Assembly (NCBI GenBank): GCA_000697665.1
Contig: KL197712.1
Coordinates: 1,609,855 to 1,673,854 of the forward strand
Direction of reading: 5' to 3'
Origin: Jaapia argillacea MUCL 33604
Lineage: Eukaryota; Basidiomycota; Agaricomycetes; Jaapiales; Jaapiaceae
DNA: 64,000 nt
Below the pieces are notes generated by a model. That model ran no database searches, was not told the DNA's origin, and saw only the letters and a list, made by a program, of their open reading frames with translations. Made by a program: the position numbers and the translations under genes. Shown piece after piece: positions 1 through 11,052 of this stretch. How positions within the stretch are numbered: the first letter of the stretch is position 1; the number at the start of each line of letters is the position of its first letter.

Positions 1-1154
1 ATGGGGAGGTGGGGGTCGGTATCTTGAGGGCCCGGAGTGAATCCCTCGCGCCTTTAAATGGGAGATTTAACGATATTAGGGATAGAAGGTAACAAGTGCT
101 GAGGGAATGTGAATCTTCAGGGAGCGAAACCATTTTCGAACACCAAACGCCGATGAACGGCAGACTCAAGTCTCCGAGGTCGGTTTCGGCTGCATAATTG
201 TCCCCGAAAGACGGGTGGATGTGAATGCCTGATCTTTTCTGTTGGATCAAGCAGAGTCCGGTGCAGATGCCTGAGGCCTGAGAGGAGTTAAGTACTCAGA
301 GGTGCAGATTGTTTCAAGTTGTCACAGCGTGACTGCTACGCCGAGCGTCGTTGACGCGTTCATTCGGGTTGCCTCAGCGGCCTCTCATCCACATGAAACC
401 TCCCTCGGAATGACTGCTCTATAATTACTTGCTGTAAAATCTTCGGCGACATCTTTCCCTCCCCCGGATGCGATGGTACCATGCGTAACCATGTTCTCTT
501 CACCCTGGCCAATGGAGCACTATCTTTGGATAAGAAGCCAAATGTCGTTGTCTACACCGTGGTTCTGACTGCTACTATCTTGTGGGCAATGGGGAACGTT
601 TCACACCTGCCGTTGACTCGGGTGATGGAAATCATGCGTACTTGTTTGCTTCGGTCGTCGGTTTACCCACCGTATAACTTCGATCCGCCGGCGAAGTCCT
701 AACTATGGACAAGCAACTGCTGCACGAGATCCCGCCGTGATTCGAGTCGGAACATCTTGCACGACCCATGGAACGTTTTACCTCGGACAGAGCTCGGATG
801 CGATGAAAGTCATGTACTCTCCTTCATGGGACCTCGATTTGATGCGAAGGCTACCTATGTCTCATTAACAACTTCATCTTTCAAGTGAACCTGTGATTCT
901 CTAATTCGAGAAAATTCAAAATCCATGGTCTTTTACAGGTCTTCTCGACCAATATTGGACACAATTGCCACAATGCCCAACATCACGTTCGCAGCTATTC
1001 CCTACTCATGCCGCACTCTTGCACGCGGTACCCAAGATCTCCTCTCCACAATCACCTGCATCGTCTCTTCCCTCCCTTGTATATTTAAATGGCTCAAACC
1101 CTCGAAGATGAAGCCGTGCAAGGATCTGCATACTAGAGCCCCTCCCTGTACACG
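1..1154. other. Left edge, no gene recognised
   Basis: Only short open frames occur here, on both strands, and none resembles a family I know. One + frame at 481-702 begins with ATG and is hydrophobic in its middle, and another reading between about 730 and 850 is open, but neither has a convincing exon partner. The right end holds the promoter of the first lipase. A decayed gene is possible. Confidence 0.4.
1080..1088 (+). promoter_or_regulatory. TATA-like box of lipase 1
   Basis: TATATTTAA lies 75 bases before the lipase 1 start codon. Lipase 2 has TATATG at almost the same distance (74 bases), which supports a shared core promoter. Confidence 0.45.
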
Positions 1155-2420
1155 ATGATCTCTGGTCGAGTTTTCCTGGCCTTGGCCCTCGGGGCTCTCT
1201 CCGCTCAGGCGATCCCGTCCTTAAAGCCCCGCCAATCTATCTCCACTCTCAGCACCACCCAAATCGATACCTACACACCATACACATGGTATGCCAGTGC
1301 AGCTTATTGTGCACCTGCGAATACGTTAGCATGGAACTGTGGTAGTGCGTCCCTGCATTTTCCTTCTTAACTTTTGTGATGATAACATTTTGGCTTGCAA
1401 TAGCGAACTGTCAGGCCAACCCTACGTTCGAACCCGTCGCCTCAGGCGGAGATGGAGACGAAACTCAGTACTGTATGTATTCTCCAGTGTGCGTAGCTTT
1501 GTGGAGACTCTGAACATGGGAGGTATGCAGGGTATGTTGGGTATGATCCCACGCTCGAGACTATCATCGTCGCACATCAAGGAACAAATCCTTCCGAGTT
1601 GTATGTTGAAGTTTCCCTTCAACTCGGGGTAACACTCTGATTTTTGTGGATAGCCTATCTCTCCTGACAGACGGCGAAATTGTTTACTCAAGTTTGGACC
1701 CCACACTCTTCCCTGGCGTTCCTTCGTCAGTGGAAGCCCATGATGGGTTCCAGGCCACACAATCACGGTAAGATTCTCCAGCGGCTCTTGGTTGCTTCGT
1801 TCCTCAACCACTTACTCACGTGTTGCAGATCTGCTCCAGGTGTCCTTGCGGGTGTCCAATCAGCCATCGCTACATATGGTGCAACTCAAGTAACTGTTAC
1901 TGGTCATTCTCTCGGTTCGTGCCTTCCTTCTACCACGGTCTTTGTTTTCACAACTCATACCTTTCCTACCACCGATCCGATTTAGGCGCTGCAATCGCCC
2001 TCCTCGACTCTATCTACCTCCCCCTTCACCTTCCCTCTGACATCCACGTTAAGTTTATCGGTTATGGCCTGCCCCGAGTCGGAAACCAAGACTTCGCTAA
2101 CTACGTCGACGCAAACGCCGCAAACGTTCCCGTCACACATATCAATAACGAAGAGGATCCAATCCCGATTTGTCCTGGAATGTTCTTGGGCTACGTACAT
2201 CCCAGTGGTGAGATTCATATTCAGGATAGTGGCAGCTGGGATGCCTGTCCCGGTAAGTTCTCGCTCCGCTCCTTGGATGACGAGATAAACTGATAGGTGG
2301 TGGGATGTAGGACAAGATAATGAGAGTGACCTTTGCATCGTTGGTGATGTTCCTGAAATCTGGGATGGTGATATTTCGAACCACGATGGGCCTTATAATG
2401 GTGTCACTATGGGCTGTTAA
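1155..2420 (+). CDS. Secreted class 3 lipase (lipase 1)
   Basis: Probable extracellular triacylglycerol lipase of the alpha/beta-hydrolase fold (fungal lipase class 3), splitting ester bonds of acylglycerols. The first exon encodes a signal peptide (MISGRVFLALALGALSAQA) and then a likely propeptide ending in KPR. The following exons give YDPTLETIIVAHQGTNPSE, the usual strand and oxyanion region, then the nucleophile elbow GHSLG near 1905-1920 (Ser), the acid in EEDPIPICP near 2150-2175 (Asp) and the base in HPSGEIHI near 2200-2220 (His). All three catalytic residues are present. About seven exons with short GT-AG introns make roughly 300 residues, normal for the family. The frame ends in GVTMGC-stop. 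Lipase 2 lies 1.3 kb downstream in the same direction with the same exon plan, so the pair is a tandem duplication. Confidence 0.88.
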
Positions 2421-2680
2421 ATATTGTATGCAATAAGGGTACGACGTGGTGAACTTATGTATGGTAGTCATTATTTGGGATAGGGATTTGTGTGTATACC
2501 GATTTTTTGAATTGGGCTCGTGCCTGCTCTGGTCGAAGAGTGGGTTTAGTCGTATCACGTCCCGAGCCAATCATCCAGGAATCACTGGGATCTCCTGTGC
2601 GAGTCGAGTCGGGAGATCCTGCTATCCCAGGAACGGAAGATAAAGGTCCATGATATGTGGATCTGCTGTCAAGCAGCGTA

Positions 2681-2899
2681 CTATCACGCGGGTAGTTCTT
2701 AGCGCTGATTCGATGTTTTGCGTCTGGCTCCTCCTGCACCCCACTCACGGGGATACTTTTGGCAAGAACCTGTGCAATAGTTTACCTCAAGTTGTGGTGT
2801 GCCAAATCGTAGAATTTTAGAGCAAGTGTGGAAGGCTACAGGAGCGATTTTGACGATAGCTAAGATTGATACACGCGATAAGAACTACCCGTGTGATAG
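2681..2899. mobile_element. Putative MITE with TA target duplication
   Basis: The two ends are near-perfect inverted repeats of about 25 bases. The left begins CTATCACGCGGGTAGTTCTT and the right, read on the other strand, CTATCACACGGGTAGTTCTT, and both continue with A, one differing base and CGC. TA lies directly outside each end (2679-2680 and 2900-2901), as expected for a Tc1/mariner-type insertion. The interior of about 170 bases has no open frame that could be a transposase, so it would be a non-autonomous element. I found no second copy in the window. Confidence 0.6.
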
Positions 2900-3253
2900 T
2901 ATCTGTGTCGTCAAACAAACCGTGATTAGTCACGCGTGACCTCCCCAAAAAAAACACATGCCATCCTCCTACTCAACCACCTCAACCACCTCATCTTTTC
3001 CAACGTCCATGCTGTCACTCTGAAGCCCGGAACGTCGTTCACTGCCTGGAAAATTCTACTCATTCGCAGCTCAAATTGGGCACATGCATGCACATGTCTG
3101 TCGAACGTTGTATCTCCCTCCGATTCCTTCCCCTTGGCGAATCATCTCGAACGACTTGTCCAGCCGGAAGGGAAAGTGTCTTCTTGTTCGCCCCAAATAA
3201 TTTTGTTATTCGCAAATCCGTGTTGGACTATTGTACAATTTTCAAGCAGCACC

Positions 3254-3480
3254 TGAAATGAAGGAACCTGCCGGACTACTCTTAGCATGCTTGTCAAGCT
3301 TCCGTGCTCTCTAATGTTGATTTCTGTTGCGGCGAGCTTCCGTCTCGCTCCCTCACTAGACGCTACTTCGCTCGTCTATTCGACCACTTTCTGGTGGCTA
3401 TCAAACATCTTCCATTGAAATACGGCTTGAAATGAGAACACTCCCGGACTCCTCTCCGTGCTCGTCAAGCTTCTGTGCGC
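3254..3480. repeat. Imperfect direct repeat, two units
   Basis: Units at about 3254-3307 and 3428-3480 share TGAAATGA, then CCGGACT and GTCAAGCTTC in the same order and spacing. They are diverged and lie in the promoter region of lipase 2. This looks like an old small tandem duplication. Confidence 0.45.
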
Positions 3481-3638
3481 TTTTGGGACTATACCTGTCA
3501 ATGTCTATTATGATCCACTGCCGAACGTTCCTTCACGCCTTCACCCCTGCGATCTCCTTCCATATTGCCCCCAAAGCATACTTCAAACTTCGCTCTTGGT
3601 TCTCTACACATCTCGCTTGGCGATCTCTGCTCTGTCTG

Positions 3639-3644
3639 TATATG
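3639..3644 (+). promoter_or_regulatory. TATA-like box of lipase 2
   Basis: TATATG stands 74 bases before the lipase 2 ATG, the same place as the TATATTTAA of lipase 1. Confidence 0.4.
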
Positions 3645-3712
3645 AGGCGCGATGTTTCTCGCATTGAAGACCCAGCAACAACAGCAGCTCTCTAAAATAT
3701 CTCTCAAACGAA

Positions 3713-5031
3713 ATGATATCTGCCGCTTTGATCTCCTACCTCCTCGCTGGAGCTCTTTTCGTAGAGGCGGCGCCTGGTCCTTCGCTGTTTTCTCGGCAGT
3801 CGATCACGGCGCTCTCAACGTCCCAGATCACTACTTACAGACCATACACACACTACGCCTCAGCAGCGTATTGTAAGCCAGCTACTACCTTGGCTTGGAA
3901 TTGTGGATGTGAGAAGTGATTCACTCCTCGAAATGAAGAAAAACTAACAGCCGAGATTTACTTAGCGAATTGTCAAACTAATCCTACGTTTAAGCCTGTT
4001 GCGTCGGGTGGAGATGGGGATAGCGTGCAATTCTGTAAGTGTACGTCTTTTTCGGGTATCATTAGTGTATTGATTCGTGGAAAGGGTTTGTGGGGTATGA
4101 TCCTACACTTGCGAGTGTCATCGTTGCCCACCAAGGAACCGACCCCTCCCAAATGTAGGTCCTAACATTTTCAACCGCTGAATCCTCCCGATTGACACTT
4201 CTATGGCCTTTAACGCGTGGCCTACCTGTCCTAACAGATGCTAATATCATTCAGTTGAGTTTGGATCCCTCCCTCTTCCCAGGAGTCAGTTCGTCTGTCA
4301 CTGCCCACGACGGTTTCCAATCTGCTCAGGCTGCGTATGAATTTCACCTCGCCATGCTTTCCTCTTGAGATTCAAACAAACATCCGAGTTGTAGGGCTGC
4401 AACTGCGATCTTGTCTGCCGTTCAGACTGCTATTTCTCGATACGGAGCTACGCAGGTCACGGTTATCGGACATTCACTCGGTACAGTTTCGACCCTTCTT
4501 TCAGGCCTTTTCTAGCGTTCTGACTGTCAATTTTGTGGGATAGGCGCGGCGATTGCTCTTCTTGATTCAGTATACCTTCCCCTCCACCTCCCATCCAAAA
4601 TTCACGTAAAAATGGTTGGCTACGGTATGCCTCGAGTGTGTAGCTCCACTTCCTATCCCTTTATACGCAGCCCCAACCATACATTTATAGGTCGGCAATC
4701 AATATTTTGCAAACTATGTCGATGCGCATAGCTCCTCCACGCCTGTCACACATATCAACAACATGAAGGATCCTGTCCCAATCTTACCAGGTCGGTTTTT
4801 GGGTTATCATCACCCTTCTGGTGAGATTCATATCAAGGAGGATGGGACTTGGGTTTCTTGTCCTGGTTTGTCGTTTTCATTCTTGCATTCGGTTAGGTGA
4901 ATTGATGGATTTGAGTGATAGGCCAAGATAATACCAACTCGCAATGTGAAGGTGGGGACGTTTCGAATATCTTTGTGGCTGATGAAGGCAATCATGATGG
5001 GCCGTATGATGGGATTACTATGGGCTGTTAA
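3713..5031 (+). CDS. Secreted class 3 lipase (lipase 2)
   Basis: Paralogue of lipase 1 with the same exon order. It has a signal peptide (MISAALISYLLAGALFVEAA), the YASAAYC and WNCGANCQTNPTF region, YDPTLASVIVAHQGTDPSQ, the GHSLG nucleophile elbow near 4470-4485, the acid in MKDPVPILPG near 4765-4795 and the base in HHPSGEIHI near 4810-4835. It ends in GITMGC-stop like lipase 1. One oddity: the exon starting near 4221 follows GG, where lipase 1 (1652-1653) and the damaged copy near 11.27 kb both have AG. The only nearby AG (4239-4240) would bring in a stop. The gene may therefore use an unusual acceptor or be losing function. A small extra intron near 4637-4691 also seems to be present. Confidence 0.78.
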
Positions 5032-5803
5032 ACGAGATGACATTGCTCGGTTTTCTTCTTTCGTTCAATTATTCGGGAAAGTGGCATTGTAAATGGGAGT
5101 GTCGGTAGGGTACATAGTGTGTTCAGGTCCTCAAGGAGGAATATTTATAACTTGTGTCCTTATCTGTTGGAAGACCCATCGTGCGGTAGTTGGTTCCCAA
5201 GTACTAATCTATTCCCCACTGGTAGTCGATAATCCCCTCCACGAGAGTCGTGGGATGATGAAATCAAATTATGTAGCTCAGCAACACAGTTTCCTTCGCT
5301 TGGAGCTTGAGCTTGAACGCTCAGGTCGTCGACTCAGCCGACCGATCTCCTCCTGGACGTTTCCACTTATACCAAAGCTTCACTGGCAACCAGGGGTAAC
5401 TTATGCAGGGCCGAGGAGATCATTTCAGCCACGTCGGAGAGCTCAAACCGTGCAGGGAGTTTGCTCAGACTACCAGATGTCGCCGTCCATTGATCGCAGT
5501 TCCTGTCACCATGACCAGGGATTGCCTCGCTGTCGACGGAATACCTGGCACCCACTCGCCATGTCAGCTCAGCCAACCCGTTTCTACTTCTGTATCCCTG
5601 TTGCACCACCCGTTCATTTCCGGGTTCGGTTCATCGCCCTGAGGCGGTGAAAACTTCACCAACATCACTGCGCACAGGCCGATTCAAGTTCGACGCTGGG
5701 ATTGGTGCCCTTATCTATGTACTAGCCCGACACGAACTATAAAGTTGCATTGGTTTTGAAAAACATACCCTCCCATCACTCGTTCGTCTCAGGGAGTCCC
5801 ACC
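5032..5803. other. Spacer and 5' region of the left CNH gene
   Basis: From about 5369 on, this stretch matches the opposite strand upstream of the right CNH gene (30520-30954), so the left arm of the inverted repeat begins here. Long open frames at 5093-5650 (+) and 5367-5609 (-) are partly kept in the other copy, but neither looks like a known protein and they are probably fortuitous. Confidence 0.5.
5738..5743 (+). promoter_or_regulatory. TATA box of the left CNH gene
   Basis: TATAAA lies 61 bases before the start codon. The right CNH copy keeps the same box 60 bases before its start. Confidence 0.55.
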
Positions 5804-7568
5804 ATGAACACCCCAACCATTGCGCCATTCGAACTGGAAGTCCTCATGACTGAGACGCTCACTTCGGCAGCGTCTGACTTTGAAACAGCGGAATCGGAGG
5901 TCAGAGGGTTGACGGTTGAGAAGAGAGTGGAGTGCTCCGCGCCTTTCAGTGCGTCCTTCTCCTTCGTTTTGTTAGCTGGGTCCCCGGTCTCGCCCTTTGT
6001 TCTAACTCCGGTTCTGTTTCCCCAGAGACCAGCGACGGGAGACAGTTCATCGCTATAGGGGATTCTGAAGGTGTTTGGATTGGATTACAGTCAGATCCTT
6101 CCTGTACGTCCTCCCCTGTAGAACATCTCTTCGATCTCCTCGCCTTCGATTGATGGTCGTGAAATTTGGTGAATACCCACAGCGATCCGTCCTGTCCTAC
6201 ACAAGAAATTCGTCAACGGGCTCGGTGTATTAGACGATGAAGGATGGTTAATCGTCTTATCTGCAAAGGTATGTTCGATTCCGTCGTTCTGGTGGATCAT
6301 CTTTGACCATGAACAATGTGCATTGTCCCTTCCCTTCTTTTGGTGCGCTGCGAATTCAACTAGACGTTATACGCATACCGCATCGAGTCACTCATCCCTC
6401 CCCCCTCCGAATCTTCTCAAGATCACCCCGCCACTCTCCCGGAAATGCTGAGTAAGGATGGGGAGGTGGAGTTTTTCAGGATTGGGAGGTTTAAGGGACG
6501 GAGTTGTATAATATGTATGACGAAGGAAGGGGTAAGTTGTATCCCAGGCTCCTCGTTCACCAGCGAGGTATTCTGAGAGAAAGATTAACTAATCTTTCGA
6601 TTCTGTAGACGGATAGCAATTTCAGGGTTTGGAAACCTGCTTCTTCGGGTGTTAAGTTTTTCTCTTGGTTGAAGAAAAAGTCCGGGCCGTTCGTGGTTTC
6701 TCGAGTATGCCTTTTTGCATCACCTACAAGAGAATATCCGACTAATTGACCAGTAGGATTTCTGCGTGCTCTGCCATGCCTACGACGTCGAGTTCCTCGT
6801 CAATGCCATCGCTGTCCTGTGTGACCGAGGCTTTGAGATCATGAAAGTCACCAAGTAAGCTCGTCTTACTTGTTCAGCCGCGTCCCTTTTGAACCATCGT
6901 TTCTCGGTATGCAATTAGACTCAAGTGTACCACAATCCCCGATTGTGACGAACTCCACCTCGAGGAACTTTCTGAAAGGATCGGGAGGAGTAAACCGTTA
7001 GCCCTTTGTAGGCATGGTGAGACTTCTCATTTGCTTTGTTACTCTCGTGCGTATCAATTTCCCTTCTTTTCCCTTTTCCTTCTCACTCAGATCTTATATC
7101 GTAGACTTTGGGTTATCCGTCGACAACCATGGCACGCCCACTTCGCCACTCAATATTGTCGAATGGGAGAACGCAGCTGAGAGCGTAGCGTTTCACCCTC
7201 CTTATGTCTTACTATTCTCCGGAAGTGGTGTTGAGATTAGGCATATGGAGAGTGGCGTAGTGGTCCAGAGGATTAGGGGGAGTGGGGTGAAATGCACGTG
7301 GAAGCTTTCGCAGCAGACGTTGGTATGGGATGGAAAAAATAGGCAGGAAGGGGGGGATGTCAAGGTTCACGGTGTCTGGAATTCAACCGTGTCGGTGGAC
7401 CCGCCACGGCCGTTGACAGAACCTGATGGTGGGGCTGGGGCGGCTTCTGTCCCGCAGCGCGTTCATCTGCGAGAGGTGTTTCAGTTGAGGCTTAGAGACC
7501 CTGGAAACGAGGAGTCCTCGGCTGGTGAGTCGATGATGACAACTGGAATCCTTGTTAATTTAAACTGA
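5804..7568 (+). CDS. Stand-alone CNH (citron homology) domain protein, left copy
   Basis: CNH domains are beta-propeller-like modules that bind small GTPases or other partners. This protein has no DH, PH or DEP part. It starts at the ATG in TCCCACCATGAACACC and reads FELEVLMTETLTS, then CSAPFS, then DGRQFIAIGDSEGVWIGLQSD, TLYAYRIESLIPPP, EVEFFRIGRFKGRSCIICM, a WLKKKSGPF linker, AIAVLCDRGFEIMKV, and in the last exon FGLSVDNHG, IVEWENAAESVAFHPPYVLL and HGVWN. Each block has a counterpart in the same order in the CNH part of the Rho GEF at 48.6-55.1 kb (for example GCAEGVWIGF, AILCTRGFEIMDL, FGLYVDRHG, IEWEGTAERVAWHPPYVLL). About eight exons. I infer that it arose from the 3' part of such a GEF and took up a new start. 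It may act as a competitor or scaffold in Rho signalling; function is not shown. Confidence 0.75.
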
Positions 7569-8042
7569 CGTATTGCATACGCTACTAGACGATAAGGAAT
7601 TATGATTGTGGAGTTCATTTCGTGCCTACGCGGACACTGGACAGTAATTATACCTTGGACATTCGTAAGGACTATTCTTGTTGCACCTCGGACGGCGGCA
7701 TTGTGGTCGATGACAGGTCATACGGCCCGGGTCCTCGTTGCATCTCCATGAAGCCTACTCTTGCTATGTTAGAACGCCGCCACGAGAATAATGGACACTT
7801 CTGCCTCGGTTGAGAGCATAAGCGTGAACTCCAGCATGCCTGGGTGGTGAAACGTCGGTGTCTGGTGTCCCCGCCAAAACGTGGGAGAGGGCGGGACCGC
7901 CTATCCGCCACATGACCTGTCGATGCCTTTACCTGATTCCGAATCATCGTGACTCACATCCTCGCTCTCTATCTAGTAGCACAGTAAATCAGAGTTTCCT
8001 GAAGTATCAATCGCAGACTGTTCCCCTTTAAGAGCTCACACC
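7569..8042. other. CNH-to-F-box spacer, repeated four times
   Basis: The spacer between the CNH tail and the F-box start occurs four times with moderate divergence: here, at about 11660-12148, and on - at about 25553-25978 and 28624-29079. It contains the block TGGACACTTCTGCC and GCCAAAACGTGGGAG. Short open frames inside are not consistent among copies. Unlike the other three copies, this one has no TATAAA before the F-box gene (it reads TATCTAGTAGCAC). Confidence 0.55.
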
Positions 8043-11000
8043 ATGGTTCAAACTCGTCGACAATCTGGGAAGCTTTCAATCCCTCGATACAACGAGGATG
8101 ATTTGTCCGATGAAGAACGTGTTGGTGGTGCCAATGGTGTGTGTGCTCGTCGTCGACCAGAAATCGATTATTGTTCATATCCAAATTAAGCCCATAAACG
8201 ACGAAGAATATCAGAATTTGGGAAGCGGAGGAAGATAAGAANNNNNNNNNNNNNNNNNNNNNNNNNNNNNNNNNNNNNNNNNNNNNNNNNNNNNNNNNNN
8301 NNNNNNNNNNNNNNNNNNNNNNNNNNNNNNNNNNNNNNNNNNNNNNNNNNNNNNNNNNNNNNNNNNNNNNNNNNNNNNNNNNNNNNNNNNNNNNNNNNNN
8401 NNNNNNNNNNNNNNNNNNNNNNNNNNNNNNNNNNNNNNNNNNNNNNNNNNNNNNNNNNNNNNNNNNNNNNNNNNNNNNNNNNNNNNNNNNNNNNNNNNNN
8501 NNNNNNNNNNNNNNNNNNNNNNNNNNNNNNNNNNNNNNNNNNNNNNNNNNNNNNNNNNNNNNNNNNNNNNNNNNNNNNNNNNNNNNNNNNNNNNNNNNNN
8601 NNNNNNNNNNNNNNNAATTTGGGAAGCGGAGGAAGATAAGAAGACCAAACCCGAAGGACGGAAAGTTAAGCATCCTATCGTCTATCCCACTTGACATTCT
8701 TTTTGAGGTAAGTCCCTACCCCTCTTACCCAAACCAATCACTTAAAATCACTGCCAAGATCTTCACTCACTTATCACCAAAAGACCTTCTCACCCTCTCT
8801 CGTACCTCCCGTATCCTTCGTTCCACCCTCCTATCCAAAAATGCAACTACCGTTTGGAAAAGGTCTCTTGCGAATATGCCCGGTTCACCTCCTGCTTGTC
8901 CGAAGGATATTTCAGAGGCAAGATGGGCAGAGTTGCTTTACGGCGCTACGAATTGTCATGTCAGTCTCTCCCACCTGCATTTTGATGTTATGATGCTGCC
9001 ATTCTAACGATACGAATGGTATAGATATGTGGGGCTGTAAATATTTTCAATATCGACTTCAGTTTTCGGCGCAGACTTTGTTTAAGCTGCAAAAAGACCA
9101 AGTAAGTAGTGTTACTCCGATCACCTCCCCGCTTCCTCTCAATCCCATCTCCAGCCTCGTATACTCTAGCAAATTCTCCAAGAAGTTTCCAGAATTCGAC
9201 CCATTAATCCTCGACCTCATCCCCTACGCCACCAGTCAGTGCCCCCCGCCCTCTCCCTCAAATAATACTAACTCCACTGTCACCAGTATCGGGCTCCTAC
9301 CCCCCAAATCACAAACTCCACAACAAACCCCCCTCCAAATACTTTCTCGAATCCGACATCTACTCGATGGCTCAAACCTTTGGTCTTTTGGCCAAAAACA
9401 TCCACATGCGAAAACCGGGTGCGAAAGCTAAATTGGAGGAGTTTAAGAAGGAGAGGGCGGAGTTTGTCAAGGATGTTGCGGAGTATGCAAAGGTGTGTGA
9501 AGGATGGGCGGTTGAGGAGAATAAGAGACTTTCGGGTTTGAAGGATGAGGCGGTGACTAATCGACGTAATGAGTGAGTATGTATCAACTTGTATCAGGGG
9601 TTAGTAGTGATGATGAGCGTTTCTTAGGATTATTAGCCGACTTCGGTCTCTTGGGTATGACCAAACCGACTTGAACGCCATCTCATGGAGTCGTTTCGTC
9701 CACCAATATAAAGACCTAACTGCGCGCAGTGAGCTTCCTTCCCTCCCCCTCACCGCCCAATTATACTCACCAAACGACACAACAGGCTGGAACATCATGC
9801 TCCCACAGCTCGAATCAGAATTGAAGGAGCGAAGAGAAGCCCGCTTGAGAGCAGAACGCAACCAACTCATCTATAACCGAAAACGTCTCGCGGCTTCCGC
9901 TTACAGGAATTGGAAAGTGAAAAATATCCCTCGGAGGGATTGGCCGCTTCTCCCGCAAGATTTTCAGGTGGTGGCTTGGGAGGGGTTTGAAGGTGTTATT
10001 GAGGCTCATTCGGATGTTGTGGTTGGGGAGGAGAGTTTCGAGGAGGCTCTTGGTGGGTTGGAGGAGGTTATCGAGAAGTGGAAAGTGGATAAAAAGCGGA
10101 AGTTGGTTTCATTGGTGCCGGTTGGAGCCCCCAGTTCGAGCTCGATATCTGAACCGCACGCGGGGCCCCAAGATGTGGATACGAGTCCTTTGGATCTTGC
10201 CACCTCCATTTTTGCCTGCAGGCGACCTTGTTGCAAGTCGATCCGCTGTGGAGGACTGCCACCCGTCCTGGGCGCAGCTCAACTTCTCTCCAACACTTAT
10301 CCATGTTTCCCTTTCCCGATCTCCGACGGCGGCTCTACACCCCAAGTAGCAGCACCATTTGAGTTTAGGTTCAATGAGGATTTGTCGAGAGTGGCGAAGA
10401 GCCTTGTTGAGTGCATTGGTGGGGACGTGGAGAGGATGACGATGAAAGATATGGATGAGCGAGATGCCAGGTTTTTTTGTGTTAGTTGTTCTAGAGTTGA
10501 GAGATCTCGTCTTGGGGAGGATGATGACCAGCGCCAGCAGCGGGACGAGGAGAAGGGGTTGGAAGTGGGTGCTCTATCTTGGCGGGCTTGCGTGAGTTTT
10601 TCCCATTCGAGAAGATGTTTCGCACTCATCCGATCCGTCCTCCGTTAGATTAACCACCTCACGACAATACACAGGGCACAGAAGGAACACCGAGATCCGT
10701 CCAACTTCCGCTTACTCCCTCCTGTTTTGGCGGAACAAGCAAAAGCTCAGGAATGTTGCGAGCCTGACCCCGCGTTCCGACAGAGTGAGTACGTGGCTTT
10801 GCGCTTGTTGCGCTTATCATGTCCACAGGGGAGAAACGAGGGACGACGCCTTTGCTCATGTCAAAACACAGTACGAGACCGCCCTTATCCCAACTGACAA
10901 ACTTGTGGACACTCACTTTGCTCTGGTACTTTAGACATGACATTGAAAATCCCTTGGAAGATGAACATTTTGTGCTTGATTCCAAGATCAGCAGATATTT

Positions 11001-11052
11001 GCGACGTCCTCAGGTCGTTCGGCTGGATGAAGAGATACTGTCGGAAATCTGA
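8043..11052 (+). CDS. F-box protein, copy 1 (interrupted by gap, probably frameshifted)
   Basis: F-box proteins link substrates to SCF ubiquitin ligases through Skp1. The start is MVQTRRQSGKLSIPRYNEDD, followed by a basic stretch and the F-box itself (VPLDILFE-intron-IFTHLSPKDLLTLSRTS, 8680-8830 in this copy). A CxxC...CxxC zinc-like pattern follows, then a long middle region with EEVIEKWKVDKKRKLVSLVP and a second CxxC near 10480. Three signs of decay or assembly trouble appear. There is a run of N in the first intron/exon area. Four extra bases (AGTA, about 10788-10791), absent from the other three copies, break the frame before the LCACC motif. The TATA box is missing. The last exon is again clean and ends in VRLDEEILSEI-stop. 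About 700 residues would be expected if it were intact. Confidence 0.6.
8242..8615. other. Assembly gap (374 N)
   Basis: The 27 bases just left of the N run (8215-8241) are identical to the 27 bases just right of it (8616-8642). F-box copy 2 contains this segment only once (about 12322-12348), with nothing inserted. The gap is probably a scaffold artefact between two overlapping contig ends. Confidence 0.85.

Larger units (their letters stand above)
2421..3712. other. Spacer between lipases 1 and 2
   Basis: No gene is recognised. The stretch holds the lipase 1 3' end, a short inverted-repeat element (2681-2899), a degenerate direct repeat (3254-3480) and the lipase 2 promoter. Open frames here on the - strand overlap the lipase tail and look accidental. 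Confidence 0.5.

Noticed and set aside
5093-5650. Open frame of 185 codons upstream of the left CNH gene
   Set aside because: It is partly kept in the inverted copy only because the DNA is duplicated. Frame lengths differ between copies, and no domain or signal is seen.
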